A stretch of 64,000 bases of DNA, from NCBI GenBank assembly GCA_035079385.1, contig JAVHKY010000013.1, forward strand, positions 13,700,001-13,764,000, given 5' to 3'. Numbering within the stretch: the stretch's first letter is position 1; every line of letters begins with the position of its first letter. Shown here in pieces: positions 49,301 to 62,418 of the stretch. A program made the position numbers and the translations under genes. The notes beneath the pieces are model-generated. The model ran no database searches, was not told the origin of the DNA, and saw only the letters and a list, made by a program, of their open reading frames with translations. This DNA comes from Aspidiotus rigidus. Lineage: Eukaryota; Arthropoda; Insecta; Hemiptera; Diaspididae.

Positions 49301-50040
49301 ATGAATGAACACGGTATTTTCTATTCGCTCGTCTTTCTTGTAAAATTCAAACGGAATGCCACATAAAAGAATTTTTAAATTATGACGATCTCGTGATATT
49401 TGTACAAAATTATCCAAGGTGATCTCATAATGATGTTTGTTTCTAATTTTCAATATCAAATCGATCGGTGGCACATGCTTCACTGAGTTCATTTATTAAA
49501 AGTGATCGTGAAATAGCTGAAAGGAAAAAAAAATCATTCTCCTTGAGGTAGCACTCCGAGCAAATTGGTAGCGAGACTAATACAATTAAATACAATGACA
49601 AAGACTTAGTTTAAAATGCTGGTATACTGTTATTGATACTAATTTTCCACAAGATGCAGCAATAAACACTTTGTTAACAAACTCAATTTTTTGTACAATT
49701 ATGAACACTCACCTGTTGTGTTATCATTGCATCTCTACTATCCGTACATCAAACCAGCGGAGGATGCAAGTACACATACCTTATGAAAATAAATTTTATA
49801 AAATATTATAAAATCTAAATAAATGTCGACCATGGCTGCACTGTGCCAGAAACATTTCCACAACGTTTCATAAATTTCATTGTTATGAAACTGTAAAACT
49901 GAAACATCGGTCGAAATAGGTACGGATTGGAATTATGCGTGGTCGGTATTATTTTTTTTTCTTTGACGATGACGTATGCGAACAAGCTCAACCTGAGCCA
50001 ATTGCTATTTTGTAAAATTCTGTGCCTCTGTGGCGTTGTC
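49301..50040. other. Intergenic, with a block shared with 14.96 kb
   Basis: No gene recognised. The 43-bp segment 49896-49938 is the exact reverse complement of 14958-15000, with GTGGTCGGT next to it in both places. An open frame on the - strand at 49196-49492 has no family resemblance. Confidence 0.5.
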
Positions 50041-50058
50041 TTTCCGCCATTTTGAAAT
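50041..50058 (+). promoter_or_regulatory. Possible core promoter region of the hnRNP gene (CCGCCATTTTG box)
   Basis: TTTCCGCCATTTTGAAAT lies about 270 bp upstream of the first ATG. CCGCCATTTT is the reverse of the AAAATGGCGG box bound by YY1/Pleiohomeotic-type factors and is common at transcription starts of housekeeping genes. This is a motif match only. Confidence 0.3.
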
Positions 50059-50318
50059 GTGAAGCGTCTATTACAGTTACTGTTTCGTGAAATTTCTTAG
50101 AATCCTTCACTTGTAACTTACTAAAATCGTAGCGTGCGCTTGCAATTTAATCACGCCATACGGCATACGACATACAAAAATTGTTTGTACGTAATCGAAG
50201 ATAGTATTTTCCCGGTGAGAATACGTCTAAACGGATTAAACCGATCTTTATTATATAGTAATTTTTTAAAAAGTGCTTTAAACTGTTACCTTCCTTTTGA
50301 AGCATTGATTCTGACAAA

Positions 50319-51935
<1,617 letters not shown>

Positions 51936-54900
51936 ACCTCGCAAATGTACCCAGTTGACTGTGGAGAACTAAGTAAGTGCATACTTCTTTAACTGGGGTC
52001 GTTTCGACGTCGAATTGGAGGGTGGGTGGATAGTCTAAATTATATATTCTTATCTGAATTTCTAGTCTTTTTTTATTGTTGTAACTCTAAGGCTCTATTC
52101 TTATAATAGTGTAGTTTAGTAATTTGATTGGCTTTCTATGATGACAGGTTCACTTATAAGAGCGGATAGTAGGTTAGTGTCTGTATGGCATGTAAGATAT
52201 ACAAGAAGCATGGTCGCTGATGAGAAGCTAGGTGTACACTAGGAAACCACAGTCAGGGAGAAAATCTTGACTCTGCTATTATTAATTTTCCTCGTCGTTT
52301 TTAACGTGTATTCTTTTTTTATGTCTTAATTTTTCCTATTTATTTTTATGTAGGTTAAGTCGTTACTTGTCCATTTATTATTGTCTAGAAAAATTATATA
52401 CTACATGTGTTTAAGAAGTTAGGTTTGCTTAATTGACTTTACTTATGGAAACGATAACATTGACAAGAAAAAAATAGAAAAAGTAAAATAGGCACATTTA
52501 CCTTTTTTGACATCGTTTCGCTAGAGTATTTCCACAATTCTTGATGTGTGTAAGATAACTCCTATTATGGTTTGATACTATTCTTTGTATGCCTTATTAT
52601 GTACATTTAGTCATTAAAGATGCTTCTTTTTACCAGTATGTAGGTAGTTCTTGCATTACTCAAACCATCTACGATAATGTAGTGCTGATTATACACTTTT
52701 CGAAAATTGTGAAGAATATTGTATAGTTCGTGAGGTCAGAAAGGACTTATTTATTCAGTATCTTACCTTCAACAACGAACTTCTTAAATCCAGATTTGCG
52801 CAGTTACATTTGAGACAGCGATGTGTAAGCAGATTAGTACTTTAGTGGAGTCGTTTGAAGCGCATCAGAAAGGTAGATATGTTTCGATTTGAACCGACAA
52901 TTTACGAATTGATAATAAGTAAGTTGAGAAAGCGTTTTAACGGACCTATGCTGCTTTATGAGTTCTGAATCGCCAGCATTAGTTGGAATTCGTCGAAATC
53001 AACTCTATTGTCTACGTCAAAATGACTATCTAGGTAGTGTTCATGTGTAGCCGAAAATGAATATCTTATAGTGGAGACGTCTGATGCAGTTTTCTTTCAC
53101 TGCTAGTTTGCTCGTATGTAGTGTCATCGCTTGATGCAGGTAAAAATTATATTTCCCATTGATAACAAATTAGATCGATTTTGAAAGGTCTCGCATTTTG
53201 ATTTTGATAGCGCTAGACGTGTAGATTTTCTAACGGGTCTCACGATCCGGCAATCAAAGTGCACCGTCAAACGCTTCAATTGTCACTTGTTGGTTGTAAA
53301 TCTAATGAATCGCGATAATTTTCTAGGTTATCGCTGACGGAATAAACAACGTCGAGCCTTCATTGAGGACATACAGGAAGTTTCGTATCGAGCGAAGACG
53401 TGATTAGTGTTACGTTGGAACTTGCGGTTGGCTGGTTGTAGATATGAATTATGAACATATGGTATGTATTCGAAGCAGTGAACGAGAAGTGTAATTTCCT
53501 TCAAGTTTTTTAAATTCTCGCTGATTGATATTTATCGAATAGTTCTTCTTTGAACCATGAGAATCGGCTACAATTTTTAGGCATAATATACGTAGTTTAT
53601 TAAATACTCCAAACTGTACTTCAGAAGTGAAACAATGATTGTGGTTTCATTCATCTCGAATTTCTATTTTTTTTTTCAGAATAGTGAGAGATTTACGATG
53701 AAAATGGTAAGGAAATCGTCTCGTATTCCAGTTGATCGGTGCATTGAACGCGCTCTGGCTGAATAACTTTCTTTTAAATCGTATGTTCGTATAGAGTTCA
53801 TTGCCACGCACATGTACAAGATCTCGTATTGAATTGTTTCTAAATTAATGATATTTTTGTATTGATCAACGTTTATTCATTTTTCGGGCGCTTGATGATG
53901 TTGGAGAATAGACGATCATTATTATTAGTTCCTAGGAATCAAACTGAACCTATCATTATTGCGTGTGTGGCTGGAAAAATGATTCAATGTAGGCGATCCA
54001 CCACGAAGACTCTCCTCTTATTCACCAATTGAGGAAAATAGCAAAGATAAGTCGAACGCAGAACAAGAATCCTCATCTCCTGCTTGGAATACCGGATTCA
54101 CCTCTTCTAGTGTACTTCTTATGAAGCTTTAAAACTTCCGATCGTACTTTCGATTCTCAATCAACTCCGAATTCTAGAAAGACTCAATCTTGCAGTATTC
54201 GTATCAAATAATTCCAACTAGGGCCTGTACTAACTAATGATCCTAATAATTATTGTTTCATTCCAGAAAGATTTACACACTGTATTCTAGAAAATAGCTT
54301 TCTCGGGAACTTGAATTTCATCTTCGTGTGAATGTAACTAGGTAGAAATAAATTGGAACTCCTCGTGGCTTGAGAAATGGAAAAGAAAATCTACATCCTA
54401 TTCTCTTTTAATAACAGAAACTTATCATTAGGAAAAGTATCAATTCGGAGCCGCTATTTCAAAGCGACAATTCATTCGGAAAATGAGAATTTTTCAGTCC
54501 TTGTAACGAAAACCGAAATATCAGCATTTTTTGAAACTGTTATTTTGTTAGTCTAAAAAATTTGTGTCAAAAGCACGGCCGTGATCAAAAATTAATTGGG
54601 TTCTAATTGTCTTCCGGAGTGTTCTAGTTTACGCAAACAAGTTGATAAGTAAATTTTATTAGCGAAAGAGCATGTGTCCACTTTTTATTTGCTCGATGGT
54701 TATTCTTGTGCCCAAATATATGAAAACCAAACTTTCGATCAAGATAACTTGAATTCTGATCGTCGATTGGGAATCTATTGGACTTGCAACGAAGTCAAAT
54801 CGGCTTGAAATATAAGATTTTTCATATTATTTAAATCGTAAACGAAATTTCAGTGTATGGTCATGGTTCCTTTACCCTGGCTGCTATAATCGAACCGATC

Positions 54901-56484
54901 CAACGCTGTTCATTCAATCTAGAACTTTTCCTTCTTTTTCGCCAACACTTGATCGTATCTTGAGAATTCCAGCATCAACTTTCCTAGTTTTCAGAGGAAA
55001 AATATCTAGGTACCTAATGAAAGATAGCTAGGTATGGTCTATCCCGAATTCTTGTTAGGTAGTATCGTAGCTTGAATCAGCTAGCTATTACCTATATTGA
55101 AGTGAAAAGCTTCTTCAGCAACAATTTTTGCAGTTGATCGGCAGTAAAGGTACCGATTTTACTTAGAAAGGCCCTATCGGGTAAGATTGTTCATTCAATG
55201 GTATTTTCCAGCAAAAAATATCAAAATTTAAGGAGAATCCGTCTACTCTCACTAGTCACATTTTCATTTTTCATAAATTCAATAAGTAATTCAATTCCAC
55301 AGCTATGAAATTCATGACTGAACAGCACCCATGCACTCGCTCGATATTATTTTGTCTATGAAAGAAAGAATTTGTGCACGGAATTTCAGTGCATATTCTT
55401 CACCTTACAAAGACCCAGTACCGGTACTATACTGACTATTTATATTGGTTGAAGAACACGCACTGAAATTCCGTTTCTGGTAGAAAGGATTTCAATTCCG
55501 CGCAGAGGAAAGTTGTAGACTAGAATAATCATCTGTATAGAAGGTGAAAAATAGAAGAGTCAAATAAGAAAGCAGTAAAACAGTGAAGGAAGAGAGGTTG
55601 AAAACAAGTTATGAAACCTGCATCGCATTACCATCAAACTAATTTTTAACACAAATTCAAAGCATGATGCAGTTGGCCCAACAGGTACAATGACGAAAAC
55701 GGAGTAAATGAGTAGAATTCATTGGATTATTAATTTTGCTCTTTTGAAATCGAAAAAAGTGGGTTTTCTTCATCGAGATGTTTGTAAAAAATAAAAATCA
55801 GAAATTATCGATCACGATGTGATCATCCTAAAATCCTGATGCGTTGAATTCGTCCCGTCGAGACGCATCTTTTCATGAAAAATTCCTTCGTTCGGAGCAT
55901 TTTCCGGTTTTCCTCCCATGAAATGCTGAATTTTAGTTCTACGGTAGAATTTTAAATTTATTTTCATATAAAAATTCCGAAGTATGTGTATGTGTTTCTG
56001 AGGTTTGTGTGCATTTGTGTGTCCTTTCATGATAGTGTGTGTAAGGAGTGTGTGTTTATGATTACGTTGTGGTGGTGTATTATCAATATGCATCAACATG
56101 GCTTTGCCGCTTATGGTCTTCTACTGACTCATTCAGCTTAGCTAGCCAAGAACATCCAAGATCACCACTTGCAGAAAGCATTAAAGCAATAGTAGTCGCT
56201 CATAAAAATAGTTCGAATGCTATGAATAAATTCTTTGCATATAATTAACAAAAATTTGATTGTTGTCTCAATAGGAAACCGAGATTACCGTCGATTGGTT
56301 TCGAGTACAAGGTACAAGTACGCATGCACTTGTTCAGCACAATCCAGCAGCCTTCTCCAAACACCATGTCTGGCTGGATTCATAACTGGCATGTGAAGAG
56401 AAAATCGCTGGTCTGTCATCTTGTATGCATGCAAATTTGAAATTATCATCTACCTCTACGCGTAACCACTAGAACATCGTTACC
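51936..56484 (+). other. hnRNP 3' UTR and intergenic DNA
   Basis: ATTAAA at 52613-52618 is a candidate poly(A) signal. A consensus donor GTAAGT lies at 51973, 37 bp after the stop codon, so the 3' UTR may be spliced. One exon-like island, 53681-53706, sits between a T-rich CAG acceptor and a GTAAGG donor. The remainder is AT-rich with no gene recognised. A perfect 15-bp inverted repeat occurs at 55378-55392 and 55460-55474. Confidence 0.5.
52613..52618 (+). terminator. Candidate poly(A) signal ATTAAA for the hnRNP gene
   Basis: ATTAAA is followed by a T-rich stretch (GATGCTTCTTTTTACC) about 680 bp after the stop codon. Other cleavage sites are possible. Confidence 0.4.
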
Positions 56485-59400
56485 ATGATTCGATCTCGTT
56501 GTATTTCGAACTGGAAACGGTGCGAATCATGCTCGGCGATTGTGGAACAGAATAAATTTGAGTTACACGTTCGTCACGATTGCCCACCATCGAGTTCCAA
56601 CGCGGAGCGCTCCTTCGGTTTCATTTATAAGAAGAAATTGTTCAGTTTCATAAAGGTTTACGAATCAACCGGTAAGTACGCCGAATTATCGCATCGGGTT
56701 GGCTTCGTGAAAGTTGGTCGTTATGATCTTTAATCCTTCATTTCGTCGGCTTCCTTACAGAAAAGGATGGAGTATTTTTTGACGATGTCATTCAAATATC
56801 GTTGCCGGCAGCGCAACTCTGTGATTTTGCTATTGGAGAACCGGTAATTATTGTTTCCAAAACTGGTCAATATATTGTAAAGCCGATGTGGCCGATAGAG
56901 GATAGCATCTTATCTTCAATTTTTTTAACGAAACAAAGTAATGCTCAGTCAATTATATACACAATCGCGATAAATAAGAACGCGTTTAAATTAATCTGTT
57001 CACGGTAGGTATGTACGAGTTGAACGACCCCGAAGGTGCAGTGGAAGTTAAAAAAATGGAACACCCGCCCTTGTTGGCTAAAACTGTTCTTGTCGCTTGG
57101 CACCAAGAGGAAAATCATTATAAAAGTCAATTTGCCGAGATCACATACATGTTGAGCGCGCGATACAATAACACGATCATAACGAAGGGGCAGAATTTAA
57201 TTTTCAATTTTTACGGGTTGAAAGCAAAAGTAAAGGTTCGTGAAATACATAGAAGTTACGTAAATATGATCGCATTTGTAAGTTTCGTCGCCTTTCAGGT
57301 GCTCGGTGTCTCACCGCATAATTCGTCCGAAAATGAAATAGATCTGCTCAATGATGACTTCGCTGATATACACCTCGAGGAAGACGCAACGCCGAAGTTT
57401 TATACAATATTGATAAACACTAATTGGAGATTTGAGAACGACGAAAAAGTGAAACAGGAGAAGACGAAAAACGAAGATTTACCGCAACTGGGAGGGATGG
57501 AAACTTACATCACAGAACTCAAAAATTGTGTATCGAGAATTTTAACGTCGGAGGATACTGGAGGTAGTTTATTTTTCCCCATAGGCTCAAACTCAGAGTC
57601 TATTCTTGCTTTCAATGACGATATTATATTTCTTTTTTTTCCCATTTTATTTTTGGAATCATTAAATTTGAAAACAATAAACTCGTAATCTTGATGTTGA
57701 ATGAAATATCAACCTTCCAAAACTTGAATATCTGAAGAAATTCGGCTCTTGAAGGTTATCCCCTTGCTCTTGATTTAATCCAATTTGAAAAAGATATTCG
57801 AAGATGTTATCTTGGCTTGTAGTTTTGTAATCCTCACCAATTTTTTCCGATATTCTATCGATTCTTCTTTCGTGTGTGCAATAGGGCGTTCTTGCGGTGT
57901 CATCATTCACGGAGTATCTGGAACCGGTAAGACCACACTCGCGAAATATGTGATCGACTACACTAAACGACCTCTGATAAATATATACGTGAGTATTATC
58001 TGAAATCGGATCCGAAGCGATAGGATTCTTTTCTGAGTTTAAACTCGTGTAAATTTTGTTCGATCAGAGTTGGCAAATATTCAGTCGATATTTCGGCGAA
58101 GCTGAAGGTAGAATAAAAATGCTATTTGAAGAAGCTATAGAAAAAGCTCCGAGCATAGTATTAATCGATGAACTGGACACATTTTGTCCTGGTAAAGGAG
58201 GCTCCGACCAAGAGAAACGCGTTTTAGCCGTTCTACTCTCTATGTTAGATAAGCTTGTCGACTACAAGGTTGTCGTTATCGGTGTTACTAGACAATTAGA
58301 CAATGTAGATGTTGCTCTTCGGCGACCAGGAAGGTAGGTATATCCTTACAACTCTATGTCGCCTGAAAGCTGACTATGGTTCAATGTCCCTTTGTTTTTC
58401 CAATTAGATTTGATTTTGAATTAGAAATTCCAGTCCCAGATGCGAATTCGCGCGTGGACATTCTACGGCAACTTATGCGTTCCTATCAAAACAACGTACC
58501 TGACGAATTAATTGTAAATTTAGGCCGAACCGCATCTCACGGATTCGTTGGGTCAGATCTATTGCTAGCGTGTACGCTGGCTAATACACGGGCTATAAAT
58601 AATACTAAAGGAGATGACACTTCGAACGTTGTAATTAATGGAAATGATCTAATTTGGGCATTCAATCAAGTCAAACCCTCTGCCATGAGAGAAATTTTGG
58701 TGCAAATTCCTAATGTACGTAAAAGTTTTCTAATCTGCTCATCTTTGTCTGTGTTCAATATTCTTGCACGTAAAATCAGTGTCTACAATTATTTCTCATT
58801 TTCAGGTAAAATGGTCAGATATTGGAGGCCAAGATAAACTGAAACTCGAATTACAAAAAATAATCGAATGGCCTCTAAAATACCCAGAGGCGTTCACCCG
58901 TCTTGGGCTAAGCCCTCTGCGTGGAGTGCTTCTTTACGGACCTCCAGGGTGTTCAAAGACAATGATCGCTAAAGCGGTAGCTACTGAAAGTAAATTAAAT
59001 TTCATATCGATCAAGGTCTGTGTATTACAGGATGAATGAAATTTAACTCAATTTCTCGAATCTTTATCGCTCGGTTTCAAATTTCTCCTTTCGTCTTATT
59101 GCAGGGTGCAGAATTATTTAGTAAATGGGTCGGTGAATCAGAAAAAGCTGTGAGAGAAGTATTTCGTAAGGCTAGGATCGTATCCCCATCCATTATATTC
59201 TTCGATGAAATCGACGCAATAAGCGGAGAACGCGACTCGGATTCTAATAGCGGATCCAATGTTCAAGAACGTGTCTTATCCCAATTACTGACCGAGATGG
59301 ACGGTATTGAGCAACTAAATAATGTCACCGTCATAGCTGCTACGAATCGTCCCGATCGAATAGACAGTGTAAGTGAGATAGCTGCTTTCGTGCGCGATAA

Positions 59401-59848
59401 CTTATAAATTCAGCTCACGGGATTTTCTCAATTGTAGGCTCTACTCAGACCAGGGCGTTTGGACAAGAAATTATTTGTACCGTTACCGGATGAAAATACT
59501 CGAAGAGCAATATTCGATTTACAATTCAAGAAAACACCCGTCGACGATGACGTCAATATAGAATCACTGATTCAACGCACAGATGGGTATTCAGGAGCGG
59601 AAGTAAGAGATTGAATACGAAAATTTAGTTAGTTTTTTCAATACCTCTCTTAAAAAACCTCATCTTCCTCATTGCAGGTTGTATCTGTGGTTCACGAAGC
59701 AGCTATGAGGGCTCTTCAGATTGATATATCCACAGATCGAGTTTCTTCTGAACATTTCGAGTATGCGTTGAACTCCGTAAAGGCGCGAACACCGAATGAA
59801 TTGATGGAAGTATACAAAAAATTTTCGGGTGATAATCGTTCAATATAA
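56485..59848 (+). CDS. AFG2/SPATA5-type tandem AAA+ ATPase
   Basis: Hexameric ATPase of the Cdc48-like group; AFG2 strips Rlp24 from cytoplasmic pre-60S particles. Exons: 56485-56671, 56761-56937, 57009-57235, 57299-57563, 57885-57988, 58068-58333, 58408-58714, 58806-59015, 59105-59368, 59438-59602, 59678-59848, giving 780 residues. The N-terminus has a C13-x2-C16-x11-H28-x4-C33 zinc-knuckle-like pattern, then a divergent N domain. D1: Walker A GVSGTGKT (295-302), Walker B LIDELD (DE 354-355), arginine-finger region LRRPGRFD. D2: Walker A GPPGCSKT (556-563; GCSKT is typical of this family), pore segment [12 protein letters not shown], Walker B FFDEID (615-616), sensor [10 protein letters not shown] and LLRPGRLD. 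In D1 the sensor-1 segment reads GVTRQ instead of GATNR. The intron at 57236-57298 is 63 bp, in frame and stop-free with a weak donor, so it may be retained in some transcripts. AATAAA at 60067-60072 could end the transcript. Confidence 0.95.
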
Positions 59849-60926
59849 TCGACCACGACCATGTCTAGGACATGTAGGTCTCTATCCAGAAATTAACTCT
59901 TGCTCTGCGAGTGAATCAGACGTTCTATGGAAAAAGAAGAATGCGAATAGAAATGATGGTATTTTCTGTGAATCGTGCTCGCCTCGATGAATCACATTGC
60001 TTTACTGATCGAATTCAAGAAGAAGAACTCTTCAGTGTTGATTTTTCGCTCTGTATTATTGCGAGCAATAAAAGAATTCATGGATAAAAATTTGTCGTCG
60101 TCATTCGTAACTGATTACTGCTGGCTATCTGATTTACAATATCAAGTGCCGATTTCGGAGACGGAACGAGAAACGAGAGAATATTTTTGTTGGGTATCCA
60201 TTATCAGCGATGTTATCTTCGAAAGTTCATCGATCCTTCCATACTTAGTTCTAATTGATTTATTTTAAAAAGCAAATCTCGACTTCCATCTACCCAGATT
60301 TGTTCAAAGAACTTTACTAATCAAACGTCATAAGAGTTTTAAAAAACTTTAATTTCGTTCAAACAAAACATGTCTGAGCTCGATAATAATCCTTAAAAAT
60401 GATCGATTAATTGTATTTTTGTATTATAACTGAGATCATAAAAAACAGACGCAGAATGATGTTTCGATTAAAATACTACGGAAAAAATGACTCCGATTCC
60501 TAATAATACAAGTCATTGAATTTCGTACTTGGCGAACTCCATCACAAATATCAGCTCTTTCTGTGACCAGGAAAGTAATACAATAAATGCGACAAATCGA
60601 AGATTTCAACTCTAATACGAATAACTCGATATCAAAATCGTACTGGAATATTTATTATCATACTTTCAAAGATGGTTCGACCATCGAGACCATTGGTTAA
60701 AATTGCAAAAGAATAAATTTTTTGTCCGGTATGACGAGTCGAAAATTGGAGAATGGCATCCATTCAAATGAATGTGTAACTCATGCGCCTGTTTTCAGAA
60801 CATCACTCAAATATTCTTATCACGTAGATGAATTTTATCACTCAATTCCTCAATGATCTTTCTATTAAATCATTGGTTTCCTCAATAAAAATTATAATAA
60901 CAACGATTTCGAATATCAACAAGTCT
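59849..60926. other. Convergent intergenic region between AFG2-like and MAK16 genes
   Basis: This 1.1-kb stretch contains the 3' UTRs of both genes. AATAAA at 60067 on the + strand and TTTATT at 60651-60656 (AATAAA on the - strand) are candidate poly(A) signals. No further exon recognised. Confidence 0.5.
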
Positions 60927-62418
60927 TTAATTCTTCTCCACTTCATATTCAATTTCCACTCTCTGACTCTTTCGTTTTCTTTGCTTCTCCGCGCTCTTCA
61001 GTTTACTCGTGCTAGTGGGTGCATTTAATTCCTGGAAACAATCAAAAAATAATTTCATTAGCATCATTACCTACCTTTCAGTTCATGAATCATGAAAACA
61101 AACAAATTGAATGGCTGTATTGCATTACTTACTTCGATTTCCTCCTCACTAGGAACAAAATCGTCATCTATGTCTACTTCTTCATCAGTTTCCTGTAGAA
61201 AGAAATTAGATAAACGTAAGACATAAGGCAATCAAAGTCTCATTGCTAATTAAACAGAAAAAAAAACAACATACATTATCACTAGCTTCAACGAATTCAT
61301 CAAGATCGGACTCCGATTCGTTTTCGACCTCTTCAGGAACGTCCACAACTTCGGCATCCTGAGGAAAAATAATGAGACAAAAAATATAATTGACGTACGG
61401 ACACCACGATAGAATAATTCTTGACCCCTTACTTGAGTTTCTTCGCGTAACGCATTCTCGAAAGCTTTCGCGTGAATATTGTAAATGCCTTCATACTATA
61501 ACAGAAATAATAAATTCCGTTACTCAATTCGAGAATAAGATTTTATAACATGAAATGAAAGTTTGAATCACTTACAACTCCTTCCTTCAGTCGTTCAACT
61601 AATTTCTTTTCTATAGCTGTGTCCAATCGCGCGGCGATCAATGCTTTGTCTTCTCTACGCTTTATTCGTCTTTCAATTTTACGTTGAAGAGGTATAAGCT
61701 TTTTCCTGCAGTAACCAATCAAATTCAAATTAGCAAGATATAATACAGAACGTGGACGGAACGAAGATGAAAACACACTTACTGTCTCCCTAATTTTAAT
61801 TTTCTCATCTTAATTAGATACTGCGTAATTCTCACAAATCTTTGCTTACATTTAGATTTCAAATGGCCAGGCCAGAAGAGTAAATTTTCATTGAGTTGGT
61901 AGATTGCTTTTTCGAAATTCCTGGATAGTTTTATTTTCTCCCACTGTTTTCGAGGGTAAGCAGATCTACGAACATGAAAACACTTCTTGAAAACATACAA
62001 TAAAACCACCAAATATTCGTAAATATAATATTGAAACATAATTTTTACCTTTCGGCCGTCTTCTTATACAAATATATAATACCCTTTTCTTCGCGTACTG
62101 TCGCATACTGACTATTAGCGAGTGGGCAATGCGTCCGATTACATAAACCGGTAAGATTGTACTCATTTCTACAAAATTGAGACGAATCCGTTCTGCAAAC
62201 GAATAAATATTTAACTAAAATTTGGAGTGATGTTATGAAAGACGGACGGCGGAATTACTCACTGAACTTTAAAGGAGCAGAAGCTTGACTTTATTATACT
62301 CCATACCACCTGCAACAAGATAGGGTTTACATGAATGAGTTAGGCGTTATCACGAAGAATTTTTTGCTCCTATCTCAACATAACGATCGGTCTCAACACT
62401 TACATCGTCCTGATCCAT
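60927..62418 (-). CDS. MAK16: MAK16, 60S ribosome biogenesis factor
   Basis: Nucleolar protein of early pre-60S particles, needed for 27S/25-28S rRNA processing. Exons in gene order: 62418-62404, 62309-62263, 62192-62049, 61965-61783, 61705-61576, 61495-61433, 61358-61275, 61192-61133, 61031-60927, giving 276 residues (human ~300), all introns GT-AG. It starts MDQDDVVWSI. The conserved Cys cluster reads [26 protein letters not shown]. Then come [48 protein letters not shown], and the basic helix [20 protein letters not shown]. Three small exons supply an acidic tail, and the end [10 protein letters not shown] matches the family's closing VEIEYE motif. A splice-acceptor-like CCAATTCCAG ends at 62474, so a 5' UTR exon 62473-62404 is likely. 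It is convergent with the AFG2-like gene. Confidence 0.96.

Noticed and set aside
49196..49492. 98-residue open frame on the - strand next to the TA-flanked MITE
   Set aside because: No recognised family. It begins in the tandem-repeat remnant and extends into AT-rich DNA.
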